Shown one piece after another: positions 52,972-62,281 of a DNA stretch of 64,000 bases. Position numbers and translations under genes: made by a program. Where the stretch lies: NCBI RefSeq assembly GCF_000177535.2, contig NC_015673.1, positions 2,537,312 through 2,601,311 of the forward strand, read 5' to 3'. The notes under the pieces are model-generated. The model did no database searches, was not told the origin of the DNA, and saw only the letters and a program-made list of their open reading frames with translations. The DNA comes from Corynebacterium resistens DSM 45100. Lineage in GTDB: Bacteria > Actinomycetota > Actinomycetes > Mycobacteriales > Mycobacteriaceae. How positions within the stretch are numbered: the first letter of the stretch is position 1; every line of letters starts with the position of its first letter.

Positions 52972-54156
52972 ATGGAACGCTTGCTTCTTCAAGTCGGCGA
53001 CAGCAGCCCGCGCGTCGCCGAGGTTCGGGGTACCTTGGCTCGTCTGGGCTTACTCGAGGGTTTTGAGGGCGACGCCACCGGCCTCAGCAAGCAGCGTTGG
53101 TCCGCGAAAGATCAGGTATTCGACGCGGATCTTGCCGAGGCTCTCAAAGCGTTCCAGCAACAGCGCGGAATTATCGCAGACGGCATGATCACATCGGGCA
53201 CGCTACGCGCCCTACGTGAGGCCTCCTACACCCTAGGGGCGCGCGTGCTTTCCTTGCAGAGCAATCAGTTCGTTGGCGACGATGTCGCACAACTTCAGAC
53301 CCAGTTGCATGATCTCGGTTTCTACACCAACCGCATCGACGGTCACTTCGGGCACAAAACACATGCAGCTGTCGTTTCGTATCAGCTCAATTACGGACTC
53401 AACAACGATGGAGTCGTGGGCCCGAACACTTTAAGAGCGCTGTCGTACTTGGGGCGTCGAATCACAGGTGGCTCACCACAATCTATTCGGGAGAAAGAGC
53501 AGATCCGCTCGGCGGGACCTCAGCTTTCCGGTAAGCGCGTTGTTATCGACCCTGGTCTGGGAGGAGATCATAAGGGCTATGCAGTGCTGGGTCCGTATGG
53601 CGAGGTCACCGAAGAAGAAATTCTGTGGGATCTAGCTGGGCGCATCGAGGGGCGCATGATTGCCGCGGGAATGGAGACTATTCTGTCTCGCCCTCGTTCG
53701 GCCAATCCCAGCAACCAAGATCGCGCCAACATTGCCAATGCATTCGGGGCGGATCTGATGATCAGTTTGCAGGCGGATATCTACCCGAACGACCTAGCCA
53801 ATGGGTGTGCTTCTTTTTACTTTGGCTCGATTTCAGGCTATTCGTCCATGGTGGGGGAGAAGCTAAGTGGTTTCATCCAACGCGAGATTTGCGCGCGTAC
53901 ACCCCTGCAGAATTGTTATAACCATGGACAAACTTGGGACCTATTGCGATTGACCAGCATGCCAGCCGTGCAGGTTGTCCCTGGATATCTAACGAATCCG
54001 GGCGATGTGGCAGTGCTCACCGATCCAGCTATGCGTGACATTATTGCCGATGCCATCGTGGTTTCGGTAAAGCGCCTTTATCTTTTGGACAAAGACCATC
54101 ACCGTACCGGTACTTTCAGCGTTACAGAGATCATTAAGGGCGAACTGCCTACCTAG
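52972..54156 (+). CDS. cwlM: CwlM-like amidase homologue lacking zinc ligands
   Basis: A 394-residue protein with two peptidoglycan-binding type 1 domains (about 10-85 and 92-165) and an amidase_3 fold (about 188-385). The canonical zinc-binding His of DPGHGG is L196 (DPGLGG), and the His of the SIHAN motif is Q267 (SLQAD). It has no signal peptide. In mycobacteria CwlM is cytoplasmic, not an active amidase, and stimulates MurA when phosphorylated by PknB. The same regulatory role is the best inference. Rv3915 position; GGAG precedes the ATG. Confidence 0.92.
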   Translation: MERLLLQVGDSSPRVAEVRGTLARLGLLEGFEGDATGLSKQRWSAKDQVFDADLAEALKAFQQQRGIIADGMITSGTLRALREASYTLGARVLSLQSNQFVGDDVAQLQTQLHDLGFYTNRIDGHFGHKTHAAVVSYQLNYGLNNDGVVGPNTLRALSYLGRRITGGSPQSIREKEQIRSAGPQLSGKRVVIDPGLGGDHKGYAVLGPYGEVTEEEILWDLAGRIEGRMIAAGMETILSRPRSANPSNQDRANIANAFGADLMISLQADIYPNDLANGCASFYFGSISGYSSMVGEKLSGFIQREICARTPLQNCYNHGQTWDLLRLTSMPAVQVVPGYLTNPGDVAVLTDPAMRDIIADAIVVSVKRLYLLDKDHHRTGTFSVTEIIKGELPT

Positions 54157-54161
54157 CTAGA

Positions 54162-55226
54162 TCAGCCTGGATCCTTTGTGTTTGTCGCATGCTCCGCTTG
54201 TAACAAACCCCTAAAGCTGCCCTCACCACCCAGAACCGTATGAATCTCCTCGGGACCATTGAGCTCTTGATGTTCTGCCTTGTTGAACCTGGCAAACAGA
54301 CTAGTTGCCTCCGGTAGCTCCCGTCGGTATCGCGGGTATTTTGGGTGATGCGCGATAATACTGAATCCTTCTTCTTCCAGGATGTCTTCGGAAAGGAGGG
54401 GCGCCCGCTCGAGGTAATCCTGTGCAGTGCCATTTTCCTGCCTCGAAGCGGCATGACCCGAAGCATCTGCGCTATCCGAAGCTCTATCCAAGCCGCTTTC
54501 TGAATCCCATCCCCGATACGCTTCCGGAATGAATTTCAGCTCCTCAAGCGGCGTTAAGACCTGCGGAGACGATGTAGACGAAATTGTTTCCTGCCCTTTG
54601 CCGGCATCCCGAGTCAGTGACGTTGCCGTTGCATCCTCGGCTTCTTCTGTCCGTTCCGCACTAGCTACGTCAGGCAAACCTTGATCGTTCGGCGTAGCGT
54701 TCTTCGCGTCGACCGCCTGCTCGCCTTGATCAAGTTTGCTGTGCAACCCTAGCGCCCGTTGGACGATACTGTCATCGAACTCTTCGGCTCGAGCGAATGC
54801 CTCTATTGCTTTGACGCCACGGCGAGTGGCTTCTGTAATCACCGTGTCAATCAGTTGGTGCTCGAGATACAAGCCCATATAAGCATCCGAAACATGCACA
54901 GTGCTCAACACAATCGCATCGGGTGAAACCGGCGCTGTAGGCATTTTTCCCGTTCCCGGAAGATAAGAGGCAGGTGCAAAAAATACCGTGGCTGCCGGCA
55001 CTGGGTTGGCTGTTGCGTCGCCGTTATCCACAAAAGCCGTATAGCCACAGATACCCCAAGTTAGATGAGTGTTTTGCATCCATATCTGTTTGTTGAAAAC
55101 CAGGTCATCCCGGGTCATCTGTTCGATATCGTTCCGGTTCTCTGTTTCCCAGAACATTTCGACGGACGCCCCTGGCTCCACCAAGTGCATAGTCGATGGG
55201 GTGACGGCCTGGATGTTAACGTGCAT
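54162..55226 (-). CDS. Rv3916c-like conserved protein, GNAT-type N-terminal region
   Basis: A 354-residue protein at the Rv3916c position. The N-terminal 150 residues (MHVNIQAVTPSTMHLVEPGA... GVKAIEAFA) resemble a GNAT acetyltransferase-like fold. The middle (about 165-285) is low-complexity and acidic. A conserved C-terminal part has FSIIAHHPKYPRYRRELP. The ATG at 55226 is preceded by GAGGAAGGCGG. Convergent with cwlM, 5 bp apart. Biochemical role unknown. Confidence 0.72.
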   Translation of the reverse strand: MHVNIQAVTPSTMHLVEPGASVEMFWETENRNDIEQMTRDDLVFNKQIWMQNTHLTWGICGYTAFVDNGDATANPVPAATVFFAPASYLPGTGKMPTAPVSPDAIVLSTVHVSDAYMGLYLEHQLIDTVITEATRRGVKAIEAFARAEEFDDSIVQRALGLHSKLDQGEQAVDAKNATPNDQGLPDVASAERTEEAEDATATSLTRDAGKGQETISSTSSPQVLTPLEELKFIPEAYRGWDSESGLDRASDSADASGHAASRQENGTAQDYLERAPLLSEDILEEEGFSIIAHHPKYPRYRRELPEATSLFARFNKAEHQELNGPEEIHTVLGGEGSFRGLLQAEHATNTKDPG

Positions 55227-55828
55227 CAAGTCCGCCTTCCTCGACAGGTCGTAGCTTATAGTTCGGCGTTTATTCTATTCCCCGCAGGCGCGATGAAACG
55301 GGTTTTCCCGATTTAACTTTGTGTGGGCATCCAAGATCGACCTGCAGCCCGAATCTCGGAGATGCTCTGGATACATGGTGGCAAAACTGTCTGAATGCGT
55401 GGTCCCAAAGTTCAGCTTTACGGTGAGAGTTAAGAATGACCAAAAGCTGGGTATCTGAGGATAACTAAACCCAAACGGGCAAAGTCTACTAAACGCCGAG
55501 ATCTATTAAGGTGCTATAGGTCACTATAGGTCAGCTCGCAAATATGGAATAGGATTTTGCCTAGCGACTAGTGAATAGACTTCGGAAATCACAGTCGGAC
55601 TACAGCTCGGAATCTGGAAACCTCCAGCGAATCCAGCGCGCTACCACGCAAATTGAGCAATATTGTTTCACGTGAAACATCATCCCTTGCGATCCCGACC
55701 CAGGGAATGGCACCGTTAGCTCCCTCACCGCAATGCGTCGGATACTAACCGCAATGGGTTGTATCCGCATTGGGTATCGTTACATTTGAATGCTTGTCCA
55801 ACCCATAGGACTGCATGTTCTGTAAAGT
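55227..55828. other. 602-bp spacer upstream of the Rv3916c-like gene
   Basis: No gene is evident. It holds a perfect parS (55664-55679) and two tandem copies of CTATAGGTCA (55514-55533). Close to the parB stop there is a repeat group with ACCGCAATG twice (from about 55727 and 55748) and an inverted CGCATTGGG, a possible parB terminator. Confidence 0.5.
55664..55679. other. parS centromere site
   Basis: A perfect 16-bp palindrome TGTTTCACGTGAAACA, the universal ParB-binding parS consensus. Confidence 0.95.
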
Positions 55829-57169
55829 TCACCGACGGTACTTTAGAATCTCGGTTATCCTATCGAAATCCTCTGGACCACCGAACTCAACGACGATCTT
55901 GCCCCGCTTTTTACCCATTTGTACGGATACTTTTGTATCCAGAGCATCGGAGATCTCTTCAACCCACGTTGAAACCTCTGGCGAAAGCTCTTGGCGAGCT
56001 TTGTTGGAATTCTTCTTACGTACATTCTCCCCTCTGTTGAAAAGGGTAACTGCCTCTTCAGTCGCGCGCACACTGAGCCCTTCCGCAACAATACGGTCAG
56101 CAATCTGTCCTTGCGCACGTTGGACATAGACTTTTGCTTCATCATCCGCGATCTCCGAGGATGCTCGCACACCTAGTAGGGCGCGCGCATGTCCCGCACT
56201 CAATACACCCGCACCTACCCTGCGTTGCACAGGGACAGGCAACTGCAGTAGCCGAATCATATTAGTAATCAACGGACGAGACCGTCCCAGCTTCTGTGCC
56301 AGCTCGGCTTGCGTTACGCCGAACTCCTCCAGCAATTGTTGGTATGCAGCTGCCTCTTCTAGAGGATTGAGTTGAACGCGATGAATATTCTCCAATAAAG
56401 CATCCCGCAACATTGCATCATCGTCAGTTTCCCGCACAATCGCAGGAATAGACTCAAGCCCAGCCTTCATGGAGGCTCGGAGCCGCCGCTCGCCCATAAT
56501 GAGCTCATAGTCGGTATCGCCGTCAGGGGAGTACCTAACGACGATTGGCTGCATCAGACCAAACTCGCGTATGGAGTGGACTAACTCATTTAACGCTTCC
56601 TCCTCGAACACTTGTCGAGGCTGCTTCGCGTTCGTTCGAATTCCACCAATTGGTAACTCTCGATACTCGGCCCCAAAATCCTGAGGTAGGTCATTGATCT
56701 GTTGCCCTCGACTACCCGGATTTTCGGCATTTTTTGATCCACTTCCTCCGTTATCAGCACCTGCTGGAATAACGTCACGGTGACGATTAAAGTCGGCTCT
56801 CACGCCAGAAGAGTTCTTGGCTGTGTTCTTCGATGCTTCGACGGTTCGCTTGTCAGCTTCCCCAGTGACGCCAGAATTTGCTCGACTTGCTATCGTACTG
56901 TCGTTCTTGTCATTCTTCTCGTTCTTGTCGCGCTTGCCCGAGCGTTCTCCAGATGCATCCGAAGATTGCGCTGCAGGAGAGTTATGTTGGTTTCGCTGCG
57001 CGGACTGTCGCTGTCCCAGAATTACGTCAGCGGCCCCGTCGCCTAGGGAAGGCTTATTGTCACCACTGGGTATTAGTGATGCTAACCCACGACCGAGCCC
57101 ACTCCGCCTTCCTCCAGCTTGTGGTAGGGATTGAGGCATTCTAGGCTTCTTATTATTGGTGTTTCCCAT
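55829..57169 (-). CDS. parB: Chromosome-partitioning protein ParB
   Basis: A 446-residue CTP-dependent DNA clamp that loads at parS. After a Ser/Asn/Lys-rich N-terminal extension of about 165 residues come the ParB/Srx domain ([38 protein letters not shown]) and the HTH domain ([27 protein letters not shown]). A C-terminal dimerisation domain ends [18 protein letters not shown]. The N-terminal extension is longer than in most ParB proteins. It lies 2 bp after parA, forming one operon. Confidence 0.96.
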   Translation of the reverse strand: MGNTNNKKPRMPQSLPQAGGRRSGLGRGLASLIPSGDNKPSLGDGAADVILGQRQSAQRNQHNSPAAQSSDASGERSGKRDKNEKNDKNDSTIASRANSGVTGEADKRTVEASKNTAKNSSGVRADFNRHRDVIPAGADNGGSGSKNAENPGSRGQQINDLPQDFGAEYRELPIGGIRTNAKQPRQVFEEEALNELVHSIREFGLMQPIVVRYSPDGDTDYELIMGERRLRASMKAGLESIPAIVRETDDDAMLRDALLENIHRVQLNPLEEAAAYQQLLEEFGVTQAELAQKLGRSRPLITNMIRLLQLPVPVQRRVGAGVLSAGHARALLGVRASSEIADDEAKVYVQRAQGQIADRIVAEGLSVRATEEAVTLFNRGENVRKKNSNKARQELSPEVSTWVEEISDALDTKVSVQMGKKRGKIVVEFGGPEDFDRITEILKYRR

Positions 57170-57171
57170 AG

Positions 57172-58110
57172 TTAATTCACTCCATCATGTAGTTCAGGAG
57201 CAATCCCAACTGGAGCAGTTGTCTTTCCCGGCAAATAGTCCCCTCGCTTTCCAAGCTCAACGGCAGCGTCAAAATACGCTAGAGCACCTGGAGAGCCGGA
57301 GTCATACTGGAGTACCGTCTGGCCGTAGCTCGGAGCTTCCGATATCTTAACGGACCTAGGGATGTGATTATCCAGCACAACCGAGCCGAAGAACTTCCTT
57401 ACTTCCTCGGCAACCTGAGCCGAAAGCTTCGTTCTTGCATCATACATCGTCAAGAGAACTGCGGAAATGTGCAAGTTCGAATTCAAACTCTCGCGAATCA
57501 TGCTGATGTTATTCAGAAGCTGGCTAACACCCTCCAAGGCATAGTACTCACACTGAATAGGAATGAGCACCTCATCAACGGCAGTCATAGCGTTGATTGT
57601 CAGCAAGCTTAATGAAGGTGGACAATCAACAAAGATGAAATCAAAACCGTATTCTTCGATAAAAGCGGTTGAAAGAGCATCACGTAGCCTGTACTCACGC
57701 CGAACCATGCTCACTAGCTCAATGTCAGCACCCGCCAAGTCAATTGTGGCCGGTATGCAATAGAGGTTTCCGTTTTCAGGACTCTGTTGAAGCGCATCTG
57801 CGGGAGAAATCTCACCAACGAGAACCTCATACGAGCTCGGGGTCCCAACTGTGTGCTCGGCATCCAAAGCAGTCGAAGCATTGCCTTGAGGGTCCAGATC
57901 AATAACCAAGACCTTTAGGCCATGAAGAGCCAATGCCCAAGCAAGGTTAACCGATGAAGTGGTCTTCCCAACTCCACCCTTTTGGTTGGCCACAGTCACC
58001 ATCCGGCACTTCTTCGGCTTTGGCAACTTGAGTCCAGAGGTGTTTTTCAGGCGAGCAGCCTGCTTGGCCGCACGCCCGATCGGTGTGTCATCCCATTCCA
58101 TGGGTGCCAT
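57172..58110 (-). CDS. parA: Chromosome-partitioning ATPase ParA
   Basis: A 312-residue Walker-type ATPase that positions ParB-parS complexes. The deviant Walker A motif is in [22 protein letters not shown], with switch and Walker B regions in [12 protein letters not shown] and [14 protein letters not shown]. An N-terminal extension of about 35 basic residues precedes the fold. GGGAAG lies upstream of the ATG, with a parS 33 bp further upstream. First gene of parAB. Confidence 0.96.
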   Translation of the reverse strand: MAPMEWDDTPIGRAAKQAARLKNTSGLKLPKPKKCRMVTVANQKGGVGKTTSSVNLAWALALHGLKVLVIDLDPQGNASTALDAEHTVGTPSSYEVLVGEISPADALQQSPENGNLYCIPATIDLAGADIELVSMVRREYRLRDALSTAFIEEYGFDFIFVDCPPSLSLLTINAMTAVDEVLIPIQCEYYALEGVSQLLNNISMIRESLNSNLHISAVLLTMYDARTKLSAQVAEEVRKFFGSVVLDNHIPRSVKISEAPSYGQTVLQYDSGSPGALAYFDAAVELGKRGDYLPGKTTAPVGIAPELHDGVN

Positions 58111-58142
58111 ACACTTCCCATCCTGACAAATTTAAACTGACT

Positions 58143-58158
58143 TGTTTCACGTGAAACA
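58143..58158. other. parS centromere site
   Basis: Perfect TGTTTCACGTGAAACA in the parA promoter region, so ParB binding could also autoregulate parAB. Confidence 0.95.
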
Positions 58159-58310
58159 CAGGCAAGCACTAAAAGAATAACGAGATAATTCGCTATGGGC
58201 GCATCAAGCGAGAAGCGCCACAACCATACCTATACGAGGATATTCTACAAACGGGACACCGTCGAACTCTGACTGGATGAGCCGAATTGCTAGGTTACCC
58301 ACCCATGTCT

Positions 58311-58379
58311 CATCTTGAGTGCAACTCATAACCCATCTTGGGTGCTATTTACTTCTCATCTTCGGTGCAACTAACGGTG
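58311..58379. repeat. Three iteron-like 23-bp repeats
   Basis: Units beginning at 58311, 58334 and 58357 all start CATCTTNGGTGC or CATCTTGAGTGC, with the rest less conserved. The exact 23-bp period places each on the same helical face. Such arrays occur as plasmid iterons and at IS21-type element ends. I cannot tell which applies. Confidence 0.6.
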
Positions 58380-58873
58380 GGATAACTTAGCCCTCATTGG
58401 ATCTAACCTCATGGCAGGAAAAATTCTTCATCGCTGGAAGGGCACCACCGCACACCACTAACAAGCTATCCGCAATATGGTGCCCATGGTCCACGCCGAA
58501 TACCTGAGTACCTTTCGACTTTCAATATCCCTCGATAGCGCGATTCGCTCCTCAAACGGTCCCATCCGGGTGAAATTTGGACCATGACGGGTATACCGCC
58601 ACCCGTGTAGTTTCGATCAACGCTCCATAATGCGTACACCTTTTGCTTACGCCTCAACCGAATAATCCAGTCAGTTGCCGGACATCTCAGCTAGGGGAAG
58701 TAATCAGTTAGCATCCCGCTCCCGGAGATGGATAGCCAACTTGGGGCAGTTCAACTACACATCTCAACTACACATCGCGTTTGGACTACGAGCCTTTCAG
58801 CTGATCACGGGGCTCAGTTCAAGGTCACCACCAACTAAACGAGACGAAACAAGCGCATTGGCCTAGTTGAAAA

Positions 58874-59533
58874 CTAATTCAGCCGCTCGACACTGACCAC
58901 GTGGGTTGGCTCGTTCAACAGGGTCGCTCCAACAAGCATGCTGCTAGGTTGCCCACCGCCCGCTTTTTTAATCTGCTTAGCATCGCGCACGATCTCCTCC
59001 GCGATGGAGGACCCCTTTAGCGCAATCATGGATCCACCTACGCGAACAAGGGGGAGAGACCACGTGGTAAGTTTCCCGAGGGGTGCCACTGCACGTGAAG
59101 TGACAACATCAGCCCCACCAAGCTCCTTCACGACATTTGGGTCTTCGGCCCTTCCCCGATGGACACTGCAGTTCAAGCCGAGCTCTCTCACAATCTCATC
59201 GAGATAGACAGTTCGTCGCAACAGCGGTTCAAGCAACTGAACATTTAGATCTGGACGGGCTATAGCAAGGGGAATCCCCGGCAACCCAGCGCCACTACCT
59301 ACGTCAACAACCCTCACGTCACGCGGAATAGCCTCCTCCAAAGCTGCGGAATTGAGTACGTGACGCTCCCAAATACGCGGGACTTCACGAGGGCCAATGA
59401 GGCCGCGTTCGATTCCGTCAGAAGCAAGTGAGCGAGCGTAAGCTTCCGCAAGGCCAACCCGCGAGCCAAACACTTTGTGTGCTGCAGGGGGAGTAGGCCC
59501 CAGTTCGTCTACGTGACCACTATTTTCTTTCAT
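58874..59533 (-). CDS. rsmG: 16S rRNA (guanine(527)-N7)-methyltransferase
   Basis: A 219-residue SAM-dependent methyltransferase (GidB) modifying G527 of 16S rRNA. The SAM motif is VVDVGSGAGLPGIPLAIARP, with the conserved LLEPLLRRTVYLDEI and VTSRAVAPLGKL segments. AGGAAGG precedes the ATG. It sits between parA and the yidC group. Loss of this gene gives low-level streptomycin resistance in other bacteria; here it is intact. Confidence 0.95.
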   Translation of the reverse strand: MKENSGHVDELGPTPPAAHKVFGSRVGLAEAYARSLASDGIERGLIGPREVPRIWERHVLNSAALEEAIPRDVRVVDVGSGAGLPGIPLAIARPDLNVQLLEPLLRRTVYLDEIVRELGLNCSVHRGRAEDPNVVKELGGADVVTSRAVAPLGKLTTWSLPLVRVGGSMIALKGSSIAEEIVRDAKQIKKAGGGQPSSMLVGATLLNEPTHVVSVERLN

Positions 59534-59568
59534 GAGGCGGCTACCTTCCTAGGCTCGAGAAAAACTTT

Positions 59569-59584
59569 GGTTTCACGTGAAACA
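59569..59584. other. parS-like site, one mismatch
   Basis: GGTTTCACGTGAAACA differs from parS only at the first base. It lies 35 bp before the rsmG start. Confidence 0.85.
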
Positions 59585-59662
59585 TCCCTACTTCAAGAAA
59601 AGGAACGGTCTAGTCAGCGCGGTGTAAAACACTAAAACCAAGAGAAGAGAAGGGCTTCCCGT

Positions 59663-59678
59663 TGTTTCACGTGAAACA
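59663..59678. other. parS centromere site
   Basis: Perfect TGTTTCACGTGAAACA, 94 bp from the preceding site. Confidence 0.95.
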
Positions 59679-60490
59679 TTGTACGTGCAGTCCAATGAAA
59701 CAGAGCAACCAGCTTCCTTGCCTTCATTCTCCATCGCTCCGCTACCGCTGCACAACTGAACGACGAAGCAAGCGCCCGCAAACTCCCCACCCACTTACTG
59801 AGTAAAGTTGGTGCCTAAACTGCGCAATCTTTACCCGCCGCTCTAGGGCTAGACCGATGCTAACTCGCCGAAAACAACAAACACTCTCGACACCCAAAAC
59901 TCGGAACGCCACGAGAGCCAACAGCAACAGCTAATAGTCCACCAGTAAGTCTTAAGCATACGAAAATGAGGGATTCGGTCACCGAGACACTGATAAAAGC
60001 TGCGGGGATATCACGAAGCAGGGCAAAAATGGGGTGCCGTCGGAACGCAGGCTAAAACTCCACCGAACAGCTTCCAGTTCTGAGGCGCGCGATGGACTAT
60101 CTAACACGCCAGTAGCGACAATCAACATGCTATCGAAAGCTCCACGATTCAAGCAGATTCAAACACTAAGAACTGAAATGGCGCACTCTACTCAGTACGT
60201 ATTTTTTATAGTCCACATACACAGAACACCAACTGAGCTACCCCATGGTCTTCAGAACGGCTAAACAACAATTGCAACGACCTTGCTGCGGTGGGCAGGG
60301 GAGAGTACGCAATCGTGTTACTAGTTCATCGGCTATGCGCGTAAAGATCCGCTTGATTCGCCACGGCCGCACAGTAGAGATGAAGTGGCCCAAAGTGAAT
60401 GTGCCGAAGCAACTGCTCCACGGGCATAGCACCACGGCCCTTCCTTGCGACAGCGAAACAACGAATACGGCAAGCAAGCGTGACCCTGGA

Positions 60491-60562
60491 CCAGTCGGTG
60501 CCAACCCACCAATCAGCCCCAACCCGCCAGTCGGTGCCAACCCGCCAGTCGGTGCGAACTAC
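60491..60562. repeat. Four 18-bp tandem repeats
   Basis: Units 60491-60508, 60509-60526, 60527-60544 and 60545-60562 follow the pattern CCAGTCGGTGCCAACCCG with one to five changes. Because 18 is divisible by 3, the array stays open in all frames and encodes a PVGANP-type repeat on the plus strand, within a 109-codon frame (60245-60574) that otherwise looks non-coding. Confidence 0.85.
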
Positions 60563-60721
60563 CCGTTTGTATAACGCGCTTCCACAGACAACCTTCCTAT
60601 ATACGCCGGCGTTCCAGCGGTCACAGTAAATAAACACCGAAGCAACTCGGTGAGCGTCTATGCAGGCACATCCACGAAACAATTCTCCGAAGACAAATGG
60701 GAGCCAAGTGGATAGAAGAAA

Positions 60722-60737
60722 TGTTTCACGTGAAACA
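60722..60737. other. parS centromere site
   Basis: Perfect TGTTTCACGTGAAACA downstream of the yidC terminator. Confidence 0.95.
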
Positions 60738-60861
60738 TGCGTGAAGTGACTAATCAAAAACCAAAGCCAAAGATCGAGGCCACAGAAGACCCTCTCAATG
60801 CGCTAGCCCAGAACGGATACATGGAAAACACAGATATGCACAAACCAGTGGCCTCGAACAC

Positions 60862-60901
60862 AGACAAAAGAGAAACGCTCCGCGAGTCTTCGCGGAGCGT
60901 T
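60862..60901 (-). terminator. Strong rho-independent terminator after yidC
   Basis: A perfect 12-bp stem AACGCTCCGCGA/TCGCGGAGCGTT with a 4-base loop, followed on the minus strand by TCTCTTTTGTC. It ends the rnpA-yidD-yidC unit and separates it from rsmG. Confidence 0.9.
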
Positions 60902-60921
60902 CAAAAGGCTTGACTAAAGTC

Positions 60922-61896
60922 CTAGCGTTTACCCTTCTTCTTAGGATTATTGGGCCGTACGCCAACCTTAGGGGCAGATGTGCGTTGAGCAGCTAGTTTA
61001 GCTTCTTTCTCCTCAGCTTCTTCGCGATCCATCTTTGCGAACAGTAACTTCTGCTGCGCTACCGTCCAGGCATTGTTAACAAACATGTAGATAGCAAGGC
61101 CAACCTGCCACATGAAGCCACCAGTTAGGTATAGCGCCGGCATAACCCACAGCATCATGCGTTGCATCATGTCCATCTGCATTTGCATTTGCTGCTGCCT
61201 TGGATCCGCATCCTTCTTAGGGTTCGCCGCCTGACGTTTCTTGGAACGGTCAATGCTCATGCGAGCAGTGAAGTGCATCATCACAGCAGAGGCGAGCATC
61301 AAAGGAACAATGATCAAGATGATGTTCATGCGGGAGAAGTCGATGCCCGCACCTTCGGGAGAGAACGCGCTGTAGTTGGCGGGATCCATCGAAATATAAC
61401 CCGAAAGCGGACTTCCGAAAAGACGAGCATCCAGGAAGGATTGAACTTCGTCAACACCAAAGAAATAATTCGGCGTGTTACGAGTCTCCTGAACCGTCAT
61501 TCCTGGGGCACCGAAGGAAGTTGCTGTGCGGTTAAAAGATCGCAAGACGTGGAACAGGCCAATAAAAATCGGCATTTGAATCAGCGCCGGAATGCACGAG
61601 GCGAGAGGGTTTACACCCATCTCCTTCTGTAGCTTCCGCATTTCAATCGCAAGTGTCTCGCGATCATTTTTGTGCTTGCGCTGAAGTTCTTGCATTTTAG
61701 GCTGGAACTCCTGCATCTTCCGTGAAGATCGCAACTGGTTGGCCATTGGTTTGATCAGGAAAATCCTGATAGTGAACACAAGGAACACAATTGCTAGTGC
61801 CCACGTCACACCGGAGGAGGGATCCAGCACAAAGCTGAAGAGCTTATGCCAGAACCACAGCACTCCAGAGATTGGATAATAAATAAAATCTAGCAC
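60922..61896 (-). CDS. yidC: Membrane protein insertase YidC
   Basis: A 324-residue Oxa1/YidC insertase helping membrane proteins fold. It has the hydrophobic N-terminus, a basic segment (LIKPMANQLRSSRKMQ), a coiled KMQELQRKHKNDRET hairpin, further helices, and a Lys-rich C-terminal tail ending KKKGKR. The GTG at 61896 (VLDFIYYPISGVLWFW) lies 11 bases after GGAGG. The upstream in-frame TTG at 61914 overlaps that GGAGG and cannot be used with it. Third gene after rnpA and yidD. Confidence 0.94.
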   Translation of the reverse strand: MLDFIYYPISGVLWFWHKLFSFVLDPSSGVTWALAIVFLVFTIRIFLIKPMANQLRSSRKMQEFQPKMQELQRKHKNDRETLAIEMRKLQKEMGVNPLASCIPALIQMPIFIGLFHVLRSFNRTATSFGAPGMTVQETRNTPNYFFGVDEVQSFLDARLFGSPLSGYISMDPANYSAFSPEGAGIDFSRMNIILIIVPLMLASAVMMHFTARMSIDRSKKRQAANPKKDADPRQQQMQMQMDMMQRMMLWVMPALYLTGGFMWQVGLAIYMFVNNAWTVAQQKLLFAKMDREEAEEKEAKLAAQRTSAPKVGVRPNNPKKKGKR

Positions 61897-61984
61897 GTCT
61901 AGAAAAACCTCCAAGGCAGTGCATTTACACGGTTAATATAGTTGCGGTCATAGATCTATCGAGAGCATTCTAAAGCCACCAGAA

Positions 61985-62281
61985 TTACTCCGCCTGTTTG
62001 CGGCACCATCTATTTCCTTGACGCCGCGGTGGAACCGGATCCCACCCACCTGGGTGCCAAGGCCCGCAGCGGGCCAATCTTCCCAAAGCCATCAGCCCTC
62101 CTCGGAATAGACCGTGCCTGCCGAGGGCTACAAGAGCGTAATTGCTACAAGTGGGATCAAAACGACACGTAGGACCCATTTTAAGGCCTGAAAGATAATC
62201 TTGGTAAACCATGATGAGACGGCGTGCCCAATTCGCACGCAGACGATTCTCAGAGGGCTCTTTTGATGCAGCTGTGCACAT
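61985..62281 (-). CDS. yidD: Membrane protein insertion efficiency factor YidD
   Basis: A 98-residue YidD protein. The conserved core YQDYLSGLKMGPTCRFDPTCSNYA...RHGLFRGG...RLARCGPWHPGGWDPVP is complete, with the three typical Cys. The ATG at 62281 overlaps the rnpA 3' end by 32 bp, implying translational coupling; an internal ATG (MVYQDYL) is an alternative start. Confidence 0.93.
   Translation of the reverse strand: MCTAASKEPSENRLRANWARRLIMVYQDYLSGLKMGPTCRFDPTCSNYALVALGRHGLFRGGLMALGRLARCGPWHPGGWDPVPPRRQGNRWCRKQAE

Larger units (their letters stand above)
58111..58873. other. 763-bp spacer between parA and rsmG
   Basis: No convincing gene. It contains parS at 58143-58158 and three 23-bp tandem repeats at 58311-58379. 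The remainder (58380-58870) has only short broken frames and may be a decayed gene or insertion sequence. Confidence 0.5.
59534..60861. other. 1.3-kb gene-poor spacer between rsmG and yidC
   Basis: No reading frame here looks coding on either strand; the longest ones are low-complexity and overlap the tandem repeat. Three parS-like sites (59569, 59663, 60722) and a four-unit 18-bp repeat (60491-60562) are present. In mycobacteria the jag gene lies here between rsmG and yidC; I see no KH-R3H coding sequence. Confidence 0.6.

Noticed and set aside
55024-55032. Perfect DnaA box TTATCCACA
   Set aside because: It lies within the Rv3916c-like coding sequence with no partner boxes nearby, so a chance match is likely.
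58466-58657. A 63-codon minus-strand frame in the parA-rsmG spacer as a possible transposase piece
   Set aside because: I could not match it to any transposase motif and it lacks a ribosome-binding site. Left as unassigned spacer.
60491-60562. CRISPR array
   Set aside because: The units are contiguous 18-bp tandem repeats without spacers, and no cas genes occur in the window.
60326-60757. A 143-codon minus-strand frame in the rsmG-yidC gap, considered as jag
   Set aside because: Its translation shows Trp/Val/Gly repeats from the 18-bp array and no KH or R3H motif. It also includes a parS site in its first codons.
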